DNA of 64,000 nt, taken from assembly GCF_011388215.1 (NCBI RefSeq), contig NZ_CP049989.1, positions 124,001 through 188,000 of the forward strand, read 5' to 3'. Made by a program: the position numbers and the translations under genes. Shown piece after piece: positions 17,464 to 29,012 of this stretch. A model generated the notes under the pieces. The model made no database searches and had not been told where the DNA came from. It worked only from the letters and a program-made list of their open reading frames with translations. Position 1 is the first letter of the stretch. Each line of letters starts with the position of its first letter. This DNA is from Hydrogenophaga crocea (GTDB taxonomy: Bacteria; Pseudomonadota; Gammaproteobacteria; Burkholderiales; Burkholderiaceae_C).

Positions 17464-18638
17464 CCAACCTCATTGAAAGCATCAGTGCCTACCAGGATGA
17501 GCTGGTTGCCATCCGCCAAGACTTCCACAAGAACCCGGAACTGGGGTTCGAGGAACACAGAACCGCCGCGAGGATCGCGGCCTATCTGAACGCATTGGGC
17601 ATACCGACCCACACCGGCATTGGTCGCACGGGCGTGGTGGGCGTGATCGAGGGGCGATCCACCACCAGCGGTGCATCGGTTGGGCTGCGTGCCGACATGG
17701 ATGCATTGCCCATCATTGAACTGGGCCAGGCGCCTTACAAGTCATGTGTGCCCGGCCGTATGCATGGCTGCGGCCATGACGGCCATTGCGCCATCCTGCT
17801 CGGTACTGCACGTTACCTCAGTCAGACCCGGCGATTCAATGGAACGGTCTATCTGTTCTTCCAGCCGGGTGAAGAAGGTCATGCGGGCGCCCGCGAGATG
17901 ATCCAAGAGGGGCTCTTCGAACGGTTTCCAGCACAGCGCGTGTTTGCATTGCACAACTGGCCTTCCTTGCCCGCAGGCCACGTGGGACTGAACGAGGGAC
18001 CGATGATGGCTGCGATCGACAGGATCCACATCCGTGTGCAAGGCAAGGGCGGTCATGGTGCGCATCCGCACCAGGCGATCGACCCGATCCTGGTGGCTTC
18101 GCAGATCGTGTCGACCGTGCACACGATCGTCAGCCGAAGCGTCAACCCGGCCGACTCGGCCGTGGTCAGTTTTCAGTCGATCCAGGCCGGCTCGCCCGAT
18201 GCGCTGTCGGTGATTCCAGACGGCGCCACCCTCGATGGCATGGTGAAGTGGTTCAAGCCACAAGTGCAGGACGTGGTCCGTCGACGCTTGCACGAGGTGG
18301 TCTCCGCTGTGGCCGCCGCCCACGGTGCGCATGCCGAACTGCGCTACGACGAGCTTTACCCGCCGACGATCAACACCCCTGGTGAAGCCCGCCTGCTGGC
18401 TTCGGTGGCCCAGCGTTTGCTCGGGCACGACAAGGTAGACGCCCAGATGGAGCCCAGCATGGGATCCGAGGACTTTGCTTTCATGCTCCAACAACGGCCT
18501 GGGGCTTACTTCCGCCTCGGCCAAGGCATGCAGGAGGGGCGCTTCCTGCACCACCCCATGTATGACTTCAACGACACGACGATACCGGTGGGCAGTGCCC
18601 TTTTCTCGGCCCTGGTCGAGGAGGCGATGCCGCTATGA
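17460..18638 (+). CDS. M20-family metallo-amidohydrolase
   Basis: The 392-residue product shows all M20D (hippurate hydrolase/N-acyl-amino-acid hydrolase) motifs: FHKNPELGFEEHRTA, GLRADMDALPI, HGCGHDGH, PGEEGHAGAREM, GKGGHGAHPH and MGSEDFAFML. Metal ligands His/Cys/Glu are present. It should hydrolyse an N-acyl or amide bond of the imported compound in the cytoplasm. It overlaps dppB and dppC by 4 bp on each side, inserted between the two permease genes, which strongly ties its substrate to this transporter. Confidence 0.9.
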   Translation: MTNLIESISAYQDELVAIRQDFHKNPELGFEEHRTAARIAAYLNALGIPTHTGIGRTGVVGVIEGRSTTSGASVGLRADMDALPIIELGQAPYKSCVPGRMHGCGHDGHCAILLGTARYLSQTRRFNGTVYLFFQPGEEGHAGAREMIQEGLFERFPAQRVFALHNWPSLPAGHVGLNEGPMMAAIDRIHIRVQGKGGHGAHPHQAIDPILVASQIVSTVHTIVSRSVNPADSAVVSFQSIQAGSPDALSVIPDGATLDGMVKWFKPQVQDVVRRRLHEVVSAVAAAHGAHAELRYDELYPPTINTPGEARLLASVAQRLLGHDKVDAQMEPSMGSEDFAFMLQQRPGAYFRLGQGMQEGRFLHHPMYDFNDTTIPVGSALFSALVEEAMPL

Positions 18639-19546
18639 GGCTTCATTGGCACCAGTGGTGGGACAGCGATGTCGGCTACAGCTTCCGCACCTCGCCGACG
18701 GCCATCGTGGCCGCGGTGATCGCGGCCATCTGCATCTTCTGCGCGGTGTTTGCCCATTGGGTGGCGCCGCACAACCCCTTCGACCTTGCCACGCTCGACC
18801 TGATGAACGCGCGCCTGCCCCCCATGTGGCAGGAGGGCGGCAACCCGCAGTTCGCGCTCGGCACCGACGACCAGGGCCGCGACATCCTGTCCGCGCTCAT
18901 GTACGGCGCGCGCATCTCGCTGGCCGTGGGCCTGGCCTCGGTGGTGCTGTCGGTGCTCATCGGCGTCACGCTGGGCCTGCTCGCGGGTTTCCTGGGCGGC
19001 TGGATCGACGCCTTCCTCATGCGCCTGTGTGACGTGATGCTGTCGTTCCCGCCCATCCTGATCGCGCTGCTGATCGCCGGTGTGGGGCGTGCGCTGTTTC
19101 CCAACGCGCACGAGACGCTCGCCTTCGGCGTGCTCATCATCTCCATCACGCTCACCGGCTGGGTGCAATACGCGCGCACGGTGCGCGGCTCCACGCTGGT
19201 CGAGCGCAACAAGGAATACGTGCAGGCCGCGCGCGTGACCGGCGTGGCGCCGCTGCGCATCATGGGCCGCCACGTGCTGCCCAACGTGCTCGGCCCGGTG
19301 CTGGTGCTGGCCACCATCCAGGTCGCCACGGCCATCATCACCGAGGCCACGCTGTCCTTCCTGGGCGTGGGCGCGCCGCCCACCTCGCCCTCGCTGGGCA
19401 CGCTCATCCGCGTGGGCAACGACTACCTGTTCTCGGGCGAGTGGTGGATCACCATCTTCCCGGGCCTGATGCTCATCCTCATCGCCCTGAGCGTGAACCT
19501 GCTGGGCGACTGGCTGCGCGACGCCCTGAACCCCCGGCTCCGTTGA
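18635..19546 (+). CDS. ABC transporter permease, DppC type
   Basis: The 303-residue product has an N-terminal OppC-type region, the LGTDDQGRDILS signature (about 78-90), six membrane helices and an EAA loop (AARVTGVAPLRIMGRHVLPNV). It pairs with the DppB-like permease. The start overlaps the amidohydrolase stop. From here to 21542 the third-base GC is visibly higher than in the three genes before. Confidence 0.92.
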   Translation: MRLHWHQWWDSDVGYSFRTSPTAIVAAVIAAICIFCAVFAHWVAPHNPFDLATLDLMNARLPPMWQEGGNPQFALGTDDQGRDILSALMYGARISLAVGLASVVLSVLIGVTLGLLAGFLGGWIDAFLMRLCDVMLSFPPILIALLIAGVGRALFPNAHETLAFGVLIISITLTGWVQYARTVRGSTLVERNKEYVQAARVTGVAPLRIMGRHVLPNVLGPVLVLATIQVATAIITEATLSFLGVGAPPTSPSLGTLIRVGNDYLFSGEWWITIFPGLMLILIALSVNLLGDWLRDALNPRLR

Positions 19547-19548
19547 AC

Positions 19549-20513
19549 ATGAGTCTTCTGCAAGTCAAGAACCTCGTCGTCGAGTTCCCCACGCGCCGCG
19601 GCACGCTGCGCGCGCTCGACGACATCTCCTTCGACATCGCGCCCGGCGAGATCCTGGGCGTGGTCGGCGAATCGGGCGCTGGCAAGTCGCTCACGGGCGC
19701 CTCCATCATCGGCCTGCTCGAGCCGCCGGGGCGCATCGCCTCGGGCCAGGTGCTGCTCGAAGGCCAGCGCATCGACCACCTGCCGCACGAGCAGATGCGC
19801 CGCATCCGCGGGCGCAAGATCGGCGCCATCTTCCAGGACCCGCTGACCTCGCTGAACCCGCTGTACTCGGTGGGCCGCCAGCTCATCGAGACCATCACCA
19901 CGCACCTGCCGGTGAGCCAGGCCGAGGCGCGCGAGCGCGCCATCCAGCTGCTCAAGGACACCGGCATCCCCGCGGCCGAGCAGCGCATCGACCACTTCCC
20001 GCACCAGTTCTCCGGCGGCATGCGCCAGCGCGTGGTGATCGCGCTGGCGCTCGCGGCCGAGCCGCAGTTGATCGTGGCCGACGAGCCCACCACCGCGCTC
20101 GACGTGTCCATCCAGGCGCAGATCATCACGCTGCTCAAGACCATCTGCAAACAGCGCGGCGCGGCCGTCATGCTGATCACGCACGACATGGGCGTGATCG
20201 CCGAGACCTGTGACCGCGTGGCCGTGATGTACGCGGGCCGCATCGCCGAGATCGGCCCGGTGCACGAGGTGATCAACCACCCGGCCCACCCCTACACCCG
20301 CGGCCTGATGGCCTGCATCCCCGACATGACCGAAGACCGCGAGCGGCTGCACCAGATCGACGGCGCCATGCCGCGCCTGAACGCCATCCCCAAGGGCTGC
20401 GCCTACAACCCGCGCTGCGAGCGCGTGTTCGATCGCTGCCACGCCGAGCGGCCCGAGCTCATGGACGCGGGCGCCACGCGCGCCGCCTGCTGGCTCTCGA
20501 GCGGAGCCGCTGC

Positions 20514-20517
<4 letters not shown>
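19549..20517 (+). CDS. ABC transporter ATPase, DppD type
   Basis: The 322-residue product contains Walker [11 protein letters not shown]-loop [10 protein letters not shown], signature FSGGMRQR, Walker [13 protein letters not shown], the His switch (ITHDMG) and the C-terminal oligopeptide-transporter extension with CAYNPRC, a cysteine cluster seen in Dpp ATPases. It energises import. ATG 19549 lies 2 bp after the dppC stop. Confidence 0.93.
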
Positions 20518-21542
<1,025 letters not shown>

Positions 21543-21543
21543 A

Positions 21544-22551
21544 TCAGTTAAGCCAGCCGTCGGCAACGTCGATGGCGAGCTTACCGGTAACGCCGCCAGC
21601 CTCCAGCGCCTTATGTGCTACAGCCATCTCGCTCACAGGCCAGACACGATCAACGACCGGACGCAACTGGCCTTGTTCGACGAGGTAGGCGAGGGTAGCC
21701 AGGTTCTCGCCCAGCTTCTCCGGTTGCCGCTCGTACTCGAGCGGTGCGGTCATCATGTTGTAGTGAACGGTGATGCTTTTCATGAAGGCCCCGCTGCGCA
21801 GCCCGTCGATGGCCGAAGGCACGATGCACACCACCTGCGAAAGCGGTGCCATGGCGGACATGGTGACGTTCATGTTGTCGCCACCCACGGTCTCCAGGGC
21901 CACATCGAATCCACGTCCCTGCGTGCTTTCCAGAAGACGATCGGCATAGTCCTCGGCGCGGTAGTCGAGGCAGGTGTTCAGACCCAGGCGATCGCGGCAG
22001 AATGCCAGCGATTGCGATGAGCCGCAGGTCACCACCGGGCGTGCGTTCAGCAGCTGGACCAGCTGTGCGGCCACGTGGCCCACACCACCCGCGCCGCCGT
22101 GAATCAGAACGGTCTGGTCTTCCCTCAGGTTGGCACGATCCACCAGTGCTCCCCAGGCGGTCAGGCCAACCAGTGGCAAGCTGGCGGCCTCGACGTGCGT
22201 CAAGGCCTTCGGCTTTCGAGCGATGACACGGTGATCGACGGCAATGAATTCCGCATTGGCTCCTTGGCGCATCAGGCTGGGGCAACCGATGACCTCGTCG
22301 CCGACTTGCCATCCCGCGACCTTGCTGCCGAGCTCCACGATGCTGCCTGAAAAGTCGTAGCCCAGCACCAACGGAAATTCGCGTGCAATCGAACGTGCAC
22401 TGGACGGGCGACGTGCTCGCAAGTCCGCGGGGTTCACCGAAGTGGCGGCCACACGCACCAGCACGTCGTGAGGGCGCAGTGTGGGCATAGGCATATCGCA
22501 GACGCGCAGCACGTCTGCGCTTCCGAATTCGAACTGGGCAATGGCCCGCAT
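21544..22551 (-). CDS. zinc-independent MDR alcohol dehydrogenase/quinone oxidoreductase
   Basis: The 335-residue product has the MDR GroES-like N-domain ([16 protein letters not shown]) and a Rossmann NADPH site ([14 protein letters not shown], about 150). It lacks the catalytic and structural zinc cysteines, as in quinone oxidoreductases and enoyl reductases. Last gene of the - strand catabolic operon, 48 bp after etfA; base composition is lower in GC than etfAB. It may reduce an enoyl or keto intermediate. Confidence 0.85.
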   Translation of the reverse strand: MRAIAQFEFGSADVLRVCDMPMPTLRPHDVLVRVAATSVNPADLRARRPSSARSIAREFPLVLGYDFSGSIVELGSKVAGWQVGDEVIGCPSLMRQGANAEFIAVDHRVIARKPKALTHVEAASLPLVGLTAWGALVDRANLREDQTVLIHGGAGGVGHVAAQLVQLLNARPVVTCGSSQSLAFCRDRLGLNTCLDYRAEDYADRLLESTQGRGFDVALETVGGDNMNVTMSAMAPLSQVVCIVPSAIDGLRSGAFMKSITVHYNMMTAPLEYERQPEKLGENLATLAYLVEQGQLRPVVDRVWPVSEMAVAHKALEAGGVTGKLAIDVADGWLN

Positions 22552-22599
22552 GGGGGTCTCCTGTTGGCAATAGGGGGCAAGTGGTGTTCTGGCCAGGGC

Positions 22600-23532
22600 T
22601 TATGCCGACCGCGTGATCTCGGGCACGGCCTCGAAGAGGTCGGCCTCCAGGCCGTAGTCGGCCACGCTGAAGATCGGGGCTTCGGGGTCCTTGTTGATCG
22701 CGACGATCACCTTGGAGTCCTTCATGCCGGCCAGGTGCTGGATGGCGCCCGAGATGCCCGCGGCGATGTAGAGCTGCGGCGCCACGATCTTGCCGGTCTG
22801 GCCGACCTGCAGGTCGTTGGGCGCGTAGCCCGCGTCCACCGCGGCGCGGCTGGCGCCGATGGCGGCGCCGAGCTTGTCGGCCAGCGGCGTGATGACCTCG
22901 GTGAACTTCTCGGCGCTGCCCAGGGCGCGGCCGCCCGAGACGATGATCTTGGCCGCGGTGAGCTCGGGGCGGTCGCTCTTGGCGATCTCGCTGCCCACGA
23001 AGGTGCTCTTGCCCGAATCGGCCACGGCGCTGGCGCTCTCCACGGCGGCGCTGCCACCGCTGGCGGCGGCGGCGTCGAAGCCGGTGGTGCGCACGGTGAT
23101 GACCTTGACCTTGTCGCCGCTCTGCACGGTGGCGATGGCGTTGCCCGCGTAGATCGGGCGCTCGAAGGTGTCGGCGCTCACGACCTTGGTGACGTCGCTG
23201 AGCTGCGCCACATCGAGCAGCGCGGCCACGCGCGGGGCCACGTTCTTGCCCGAGGCGGTGGCGGGGAACAGGATGTGGCTGTAGTTGGCGGCCAGTGCGA
23301 TGACCTGCGCGGCCACGTTCTCGGCCAGGCCGTGGGCGAAGCCCTCGGCGTCGGCGTGGATCACCTTGCTCACGCCGGCGATCTGGCTGGCCGCCTGGGC
23401 GGCCGCCGCGGCGTTGTGGCCCGCGACCAGCACGTGCACCTCGCCGCCGCATTGCGCGGCCGCGGTCACGGTGTTGAGGGTGGCGCCCTTGATGGCGGCG
23501 TTGTCGTGTTCGGCAATAACCAGTGCAGTCAT
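22600..23532 (-). CDS. etfA: electron transfer flavoprotein alpha subunit
   Basis: The 310-residue product has the ETF alpha N-domain ([12 protein letters not shown]) and the C-terminal FAD-binding domain with [35 protein letters not shown] split by short gaps and [11 protein letters not shown]. Length is typical. With EtfB it accepts electrons from acyl-CoA dehydrogenases and passes them to the quinone pool. It follows etfB by 13 bp. Confidence 0.96.
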   Translation of the reverse strand: MTALVIAEHDNAAIKGATLNTVTAAAQCGGEVHVLVAGHNAAAAAQAASQIAGVSKVIHADAEGFAHGLAENVAAQVIALAANYSHILFPATASGKNVAPRVAALLDVAQLSDVTKVVSADTFERPIYAGNAIATVQSGDKVKVITVRTTGFDAAAASGGSAAVESASAVADSGKSTFVGSEIAKSDRPELTAAKIIVSGGRALGSAEKFTEVITPLADKLGAAIGASRAAVDAGYAPNDLQVGQTGKIVAPQLYIAAGISGAIQHLAGMKDSKVIVAINKDPEAPIFSVADYGLEADLFEAVPEITRSA

Positions 23533-23545
23533 TTCAGTGCGCTCC

Positions 23546-24295
23546 TCAGATCACCTTGGCTTCGTTCTTGAGCTTGCTCACAAGGGTGGCCACATCGGGC
23601 ACCTTCACGCCGGCGCCGCGCTTGGGCGGCTCGCTCACCTTGAGGGTCTTGATGCGCGGGGCCACGTCCACGCCGAGGTCCTCGGGCTTGATGGTCTCCA
23701 GCGGCTTCTTCTTGGCCTTCATGATGTTGGGCAGCGTCACGTAGCGCGGCTCGTTCAGACGCAGGTCGGTGGTGACCACGGCGGGCATGGCCACCGAGAG
23801 CGTCTCCAGGCCGCCGTCGACCTCGCGGGTCACTTTGGCGTTCTGGCCGTCGATCTCGACCTTGCTCGCGAAGGTCGCCTGCGGCAGGCCGGCCAGCGCG
23901 GCCAGCATCTGGCCGGTCTGGTTGCAGTCGTCGTCGATCGCCTGCTTGCCCAGGATCACCAGGCCGGGCTGTTCCTTGTCCACCAGCGCCTTGAGCAGCT
24001 TGGCCACGGCCAGCGGCTGCAGTTCGGCATCAGTCTCGACCAGGATGGCGCGGTCGGCGCCGATGGCCATGGCCGTGCGCAGCGTTTCCTGGCACTGCGC
24101 CACGCCGCAGGAGACGGCGATCACCTCGGTGGCCGCACCCTTTTCTTTCAGGCGCACCGCCTCTTCCACGGCGATCTCGTCGAAGGGGTTCATGGACATC
24201 TTCACGTTGGCGATGTCCACTCCGCTGCCGTCGCTCTTCACGCGGACTTTCACGTTGTAGTCGACCACGCGCTTGACGGGGACGAGGATTCTCAT
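23546..24295 (-). CDS. etfB: electron transfer flavoprotein beta subunit
   Basis: The 249-residue product shows [13 protein letters not shown] at the start, [17 protein letters not shown] and the AMP-binding [18 protein letters not shown] signature. It pairs with EtfA. Its start overlaps the stop of the acyl-CoA ligase gene (ATGA), so the electron acceptor is translationally coupled to the degradative enzymes. Codon use is strongly GC-biased, as in a housekeeping etfBA pair. Confidence 0.96.
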   Translation of the reverse strand: MRILVPVKRVVDYNVKVRVKSDGSGVDIANVKMSMNPFDEIAVEEAVRLKEKGAATEVIAVSCGVAQCQETLRTAMAIGADRAILVETDAELQPLAVAKLLKALVDKEQPGLVILGKQAIDDDCNQTGQMLAALAGLPQATFASKVEIDGQNAKVTREVDGGLETLSVAMPAVVTTDLRLNEPRYVTLPNIMKAKKKPLETIKPEDLGVDVAPRIKTLKVSEPPKRGAGVKVPDVATLVSKLKNEAKVI

Positions 24296-26271
24296 GCGTG
24301 AGCCTCCTGTGTTGATCCGGGCGGCGGTCCGAAAACGCTGGCCCGCAGCCGTTCAACGGCCATGAGCATGGACGTGCTCTCCAGTGAGGAGGTATCGCCC
24401 AATGCCTGGTTTTCGAGTGCGCGGCGCAGCATGCGCCTCAGAACCTTGCCGTTGCGTGTTTTCGGAAGCATTTCGATCCAGTGGATGGAAGCTGGCGCGA
24501 ATGGCTTGCCAAGCCCGGCGCGAACAGCGGTTGCCACCGCCTGGGCCAGTTCGGGCGTTGCCAGCGATGGCGATTCGGGCACGACCACCAACACCAGCCG
24601 CTGGCCCTTGACGTCATCGGAGAGGCCAACGGCCGCGATGTCTCGGACACCCTGGATGCGCGCCACTTCTTCCACCTCGGCCGGCCCAACACGCTTGCCG
24701 GCGATCTTCAGTGTGTCGTCCGAGCGCCCCTTGATGAAACTGTGGCCATCCGCGTCTTGCAGCAGCAAGTCGCCATGGGTCCAGACGTCGGGAAACTGCG
24801 ACCAGTAGGCATCGAAGTAGCGCTCTGGCTCTTGCCAGAAGCCATGCGTCATGCCGACGAAGGGGCGGCGAATGACGAGCTCCCCCACGGTGTTCCTGCA
24901 CGGAAGACCCGCGTCGTCGTAGGCGACCACATCGGCCGCCAGCGATGCCGCGTTGAAGCCCGAGGCTTTGATCGGGCGGGTGACCACGTTGCCCAGGATG
25001 GCGCCCGAAACCTCCGTGCCGCCGGTGTAATTGATCACGGGGGCACGGCCGTTGCCGAAGTCGTTCAGGTACCAATCGAAGACATCCTCGGGCAACACCT
25101 CGCCGGCCGAGATGAGAACCTGCAAGTCGGACCTCGGTGCACTCAGACTGCTGTCGGCGTTCTGCATGAGGCCCCTGAGCAGTGTCGGCGAGGCACCGAA
25201 ATGGGTGACCTGATGCCTGCCGATCATGGCCCCCATGCGGCTCCAATCGGGGTGGTCGGGTGCGCCGTCGTAGCACACCAGTGTGGCCCCCAGGCACAGC
25301 GCACCCACGATGGTGATCGGGCCGACGATCCAACCCAGGTCACTGGGCCAAAGCCACCGATCACCGGATTTGAGATCAAAGTGATAGGCGCTGTCCTCGA
25401 CGATCTTGACTGGAAAGCCACCGTGGGTGTGAACCGCGCCCTTGGGGCGTCCTGTGGTCCCCGACGTGTAAACGATCATGAAAGGATCGTTGGCCCCCAT
25501 GGCTTCGATCGAATCGATTGATTGATCGCGTCCCACGTCAGACCAGGGCATGACCGCTTTCCCGGCGATCGAGCGCGCAGGAGCCTCTGTCGTGATGAAA
25601 ACCACGCGCAAAGCGGGCAACTGGCGCGTGACGAGCACCAGGCGCTCCCACAGATCGGTGGTTTGGCCTCGGCGAGTGAGGTGTCTATCGGTGATCAACG
25701 CCCGCGCATCGCAGGCCTGCAGTCGAGCCACCATGGCGTCGGCCCCGAAGCCCGTGAACAGCGGAACGGCGATGGCGCCAAGCGCGCTGATCGCGAGGAA
25801 CGCCACCACCGCATCCTTGCCCATGGACAACATCAGTCCGACCCGGTCGCCGCGGCGGATACCGCTGGCGCGCAACCCTGCAGCCTTGCGCAAGGCCTCT
25901 TGCCGAAGCTCGAAGTAGCTCAGCTGCTGCACCCGGCCGTCCTCCTGCTCACAGATCAATGCGATCTGGTGCCGACCAGCGTCACTCTCGCCGCGGCGCA
26001 AGGCGTTGTGAACCCAGTTCAGTTCGCCTCCAGCGAACCAGTGGGGCAGCCGCGGATCGCAACCCTCGGCGATCAGTGCGTCAGGCCAGCGGAACCACTC
26101 GAAGCCCAAGTGGCGCATCGCGGTCTGATGAAAGCGGAACGTGTCGTCCAACGAGAGCCGGTGTAACCCGTCGTAATCGCGAACGCCGAGCATGGCGCAC
26201 AGGGCGTGAATGTTCGAACGCTCGATCGTCTGGGGGGCGGGCGTCCAGGCGAAGTCAGTGCCAGCACTCAT
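24292..26271 (-). CDS. acyl-CoA synthetase (AMP-forming)
   Basis: The 659-residue product is an Acs-like member of the ANL superfamily: an N-terminal ACAS domain ([25 protein letters not shown]), A3 loop [12 protein letters not shown]5 [12 protein letters not shown]7/A8 [25 protein letters not shown] and the A10 lysine in [10 protein letters not shown]. It activates a carboxylic acid to its CoA thioester. It overlaps badI upstream and etfB downstream (ATGA each), so it probably activates the acid broken down by this operon. Confidence 0.92.
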   Translation of the reverse strand: MSAGTDFAWTPAPQTIERSNIHALCAMLGVRDYDGLHRLSLDDTFRFHQTAMRHLGFEWFRWPDALIAEGCDPRLPHWFAGGELNWVHNALRRGESDAGRHQIALICEQEDGRVQQLSYFELRQEALRKAAGLRASGIRRGDRVGLMLSMGKDAVVAFLAISALGAIAVPLFTGFGADAMVARLQACDARALITDRHLTRRGQTTDLWERLVLVTRQLPALRVVFITTEAPARSIAGKAVMPWSDVGRDQSIDSIEAMGANDPFMIVYTSGTTGRPKGAVHTHGGFPVKIVEDSAYHFDLKSGDRWLWPSDLGWIVGPITIVGALCLGATLVCYDGAPDHPDWSRMGAMIGRHQVTHFGASPTLLRGLMQNADSSLSAPRSDLQVLISAGEVLPEDVFDWYLNDFGNGRAPVINYTGGTEVSGAILGNVVTRPIKASGFNAASLAADVVAYDDAGLPCRNTVGELVIRRPFVGMTHGFWQEPERYFDAYWSQFPDVWTHGDLLLQDADGHSFIKGRSDDTLKIAGKRVGPAEVEEVARIQGVRDIAAVGLSDDVKGQRLVLVVVPESPSLATPELAQAVATAVRAGLGKPFAPASIHWIEMLPKTRNGKVLRRMLRRALENQALGDTSSLESTSMLMAVERLRASVFGPPPGSTQEAHA

Positions 26272-27065
26272 CGATCGCGCTCCTGATGCAGCACACGAAA
26301 CTGCGGCTTGCGCTTTTCCGCGAAGGCGGCGACTCCCTCCCGAGACTCGGCGCTGCCATAAAAGAGCGCGAGCGCCTCGAAACCAAGTGCCGACACCGCG
26401 CGAAGATGCTCGGTATCGGCGTTGAACGAGCGCTTGGCGATGGCGATGGCCGTTGGGCTCAGCGCAAGAATCTCGTCACACCACCGCTGCACTTCGTCGT
26501 CGAGTTCGTTACGAGGAACAACCGCGTTGATCCAGCCCATGGCCAGGGCTTGATCGGCGCTGTATCGCCGGCACAGGAACCAGACTTCGCGGGCGCGCTT
26601 TTCACCGAGAACGCGCGAGAGCAAAGCGGTGCCGAAGCCGGGGTCGACGGAGCCCACCTTGGGGCCGACTTGCCCGAACTGTGCATGGTCGGCGGCGATC
26701 GCCAGGTCGCACACCGTCACCAGGACGTTGCCCCCGCCGATGGCGTAGCCGTTCACCTTGGCGATCACGGGTTTGGGAACGTCGCGGATCAGGCTCTGCA
26801 GTTCGTCCACCGGAAGCCCTATCGCTCCGCGCCCCCCGTAGCCGCCGTCGCTGTGTGAGGACTGATCGCCACCCGTACAGAAGGCCTTGTCGCCCGCGCC
26901 CGTCAGGACGATGACGCCGACGGATCGATCGGCGCCTGCCTGTCGAAAGGCGTCGAGCAGTTCCTCGATCGTCTGCGCACGGAAGGCGTTGTATTTTTCT
27001 GGTCGGTTGATCTGAATCTCGGCGACGCCTTTGCGCCGATTCACGGTGATGTCTTCGTATTTCAT
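26268..27065 (-). CDS. badI: BadI-like 2-ketocyclohexanecarboxyl-CoA hydrolase (crotonase family)
   Basis: The 265-residue product is a crotonase-fold enzyme. Its closest remembered pattern is BadI, the hydrolase that opens the alicyclic ring of 2-ketocyclohexane-carboxyl-CoA to pimelyl-CoA: FCTGGDQSSH, GLPVDELQSLIRDVPKPVIA, GYAIGGGNVL, GQVGPKVGSVDPGFGTALL and SREGV. MenB is related but its motif is SFDGGWG rather than SVDPGFG. The context (acyl-CoA ligase, ETF) supports a degradative role rather than menaquinone synthesis. Overlaps both neighbours by 4 bp. Confidence 0.78.
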   Translation of the reverse strand: MKYEDITVNRRKGVAEIQINRPEKYNAFRAQTIEELLDAFRQAGADRSVGVIVLTGAGDKAFCTGGDQSSHSDGGYGGRGAIGLPVDELQSLIRDVPKPVIAKVNGYAIGGGNVLVTVCDLAIAADHAQFGQVGPKVGSVDPGFGTALLSRVLGEKRAREVWFLCRRYSADQALAMGWINAVVPRNELDDEVQRWCDEILALSPTAIAIAKRSFNADTEHLRAVSALGFEALALFYGSAESREGVAAFAEKRKPQFRVLHQERDR

Positions 27066-27565
27066 GCTTTCTCCGCAATGTCTTCCACCGTGGCATGGGC
27101 ACCAGCGATCAGGTCATCGACCGCAATGCGCATCAGGTGTCGGGGCGTTCCGCCCCCGGTAATGACGCTTCGTCGCAAGGTGATCTTGCGATCGATCACG
27201 ACGGTCGTGGGCTTGTAGAAGCCCATGGGCGCAACGCCACCAGGCAGGTAGCCGGTGTGCTCGATCACCCGGTCGTGCGAGCACAGACGCAGCGAGGTGG
27301 AGCCCATGAGTCGCTGCAGCTTTCGGCGGTCGACCCGGTCCGAGCCCGCCAGCACGGCCGCGACCACAACCGCGTCGTCCTCGAACAGCAGGGTTTTCAC
27401 GATGTCTTCCACGGGGCAGCCGACCTGTTCCGATGCCGCGCTTGCCGTTGGCGCTTCGTGATCGAGTTCGATCAGCTCGAAGACAAGCCCCTCCGTGCGG
27501 CCGTGGCGATCCAAGGTGTGCTGATTGCACCGTGTCGTGGGAGCAGCGGCGGGCGCAGTTGTCAC
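27062..27565 (-). CDS. YbaK/aminoacyl-tRNA deacylase-domain protein
   Basis: The 167-residue product has the YbaK/EbsC fold: CPVEDIVKTLLFEDD, the lysine of VKTLL, RRKLQRLMG, and GGVAPMGFYKP, the usual GG-SP region here with A-P. Family members hydrolyse mischarged aminoacyl-tRNA. GTG 27565 was chosen because it overlaps the aminotransferase stop (GTGA) and the end overlaps badI (ATGA). Its place inside a catabolic operon hints that it protects tRNA from an amino-acid analogue made or used by the pathway, which is inference. Confidence 0.75.
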   Translation of the reverse strand: MTTAPAAAPTTRCNQHTLDRHGRTEGLVFELIELDHEAPTASAASEQVGCPVEDIVKTLLFEDDAVVVAAVLAGSDRVDRRKLQRLMGSTSLRLCSHDRVIEHTGYLPGGVAPMGFYKPTTVVIDRKITLRRSVITGGGTPRHLMRIAVDDLIAGAHATVEDIAEKA

Positions 27566-28907
27566 AGTCGACTCTCCACCACCGACAGCGCCTCGTCCAA
27601 TGCCTCGAGTCCGGCATCGAGCTCGTGCTTTTCGATGGTCAGCGGCGGCGCGATGATCATCACGTTGTAGCGGCCATAGGCATGAACGCCGCGTTTGAGC
27701 AGTTCCGTATAGAGCGTTCGCATGGGGCCGATCCATCGGGGTGGTGCCAGCGCACCAGGGGCTCCCTGGTTTCCCGGTCACGCACCAGTTCGATGCCGAA
27801 GTGAGCACCCAAACCGCGCGCGTCGCCGATGATCTTGTGGCGTTCGCGCAGTTGCTGGAGACCGGTGTTGAGCCACTTCTCGATGGATTTGGCCCGCTCG
27901 AACAGGCCTTCTTCCAGATAGACCTCCAGCGCAGCCAGGCCGCCCGCGACAGCGAGCACATGGCCCGCGTGTGTGTGCCCGACATCGAAGAGATGGGTGT
28001 CGAAGTGACGCGCCACCTTCTCCCGCACCAGGACGCCGCCCAGGGGGGTGTAAGAGGCGCTTGCACCTTTTGCAAAGGTGATCATGTCGGGTTGAACGCC
28101 CACGCGCTGTGCCGCGAATGGCGCGCCACAGCGCCCGAACCCCGTCATGATTTCGTCGAAGACGAGCAGGATGCCGTGCTCGTCACAGAGTTGGCGCACA
28201 CCCTCGAGATAACCCCGCGGATACAGCACGAGACCACTGGATCCGGTGACCGGTTCGATCAGGATCGCGGCGACGTTCTGTGCGCCCTCATGCGAGAGCA
28301 CCATCTTCAGGTGATCGAGCGCCCGCTGTGCCTCCTCGGGGCCGTCGGTGGTGTGAAAGGGGCTGCGGTAGGGATAGGGCGCCACGAACTTGGCGAAGCC
28401 GGCGGGGGCGGGAATGGGGTCGCGCCAACGGTCAACGCCCGTCAGTGCGCTCGAGCCCAGCGTACTGCCGTGGTAAGAGCGGTAGGCCGTGAGAACCTTG
28501 GACCGGCCGGTCACCAGGCGCGCGATCTTCACCGCATCGTCGTTCGCTTCGCCACCGCCGCAGGCGAAATGAACCCGCAGCCCCTCTTGCCACGGGGAAA
28601 TCTTCTGCAGCAGCTCCGCATAGCTGGCGCGCACATCATTGAAGTAGCTCGAAGCGGTCCAGCAAAGGCGCTCGGCCTGCGCTTGAATGGCTTTGACGAC
28701 TTTGGGGTGCCCGTGTCCCAAGGAGACGGCGACATACCCACTGGTGAGATCGAGAAATGCCTTGCCGTGCTGATCGTAGAAGTACGAGCCCTTGGCGTGG
28801 GTGATCACCGGGGGATTGAGATTGCCTTGAACCGACCACGGGACCAGCACCTGGCGGTAGCCGGCGCCGAGTTGCTCTGTGCTCAGGCCCTGAATTTGAA
28901 GATCCAT
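27562..28907 (-). CDS. class III aminotransferase, frameshifted near the C-terminus
   Basis: The product matches PLP class III (omega) aminotransferases: YFYDQHGKAFLDLTSGYV, VHFACGGGEANDDA, YRSYHGST, LVFDEIMTGFGR and the PLP lysine in ITFAKGASASYTPLGG. The frame breaks at about 27732, inside GGCCCCATGC on the coding strand; one added base would join it to RTLYTELLKRGVHAYGRYN and the expected family C-terminus ending at TGA 27562-27564. As read, the protein stops at 27660 with a wrong tail. First gene of the catabolic operon. A sequencing error and a real mutation are both possible; GTGA coupling to the next gene argues that the full frame was recently functional. Confidence 0.8.
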
Positions 28908-29012
28908 CGTCTGCCTTTCGTTGTGAATGAGAACGAGGGCTAAGATAATTGACCCAAAACCCGCTCGCAAACGAAAGCTTTTGCCCTCTTAGGGTTAGTT
29001 TTATTGAGTCAT

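Noticed and set aside
22468..24301. Long + strand frames over etfA and etfB
   Set aside because: The - strand frames are unmistakable EtfA and EtfB.
26268..27065. MenB (naphthoate synthase) for the crotonase gene
   Set aside because: SVDPGFG and FCTGGDQS fit BadI better, and no menaquinone genes are near.
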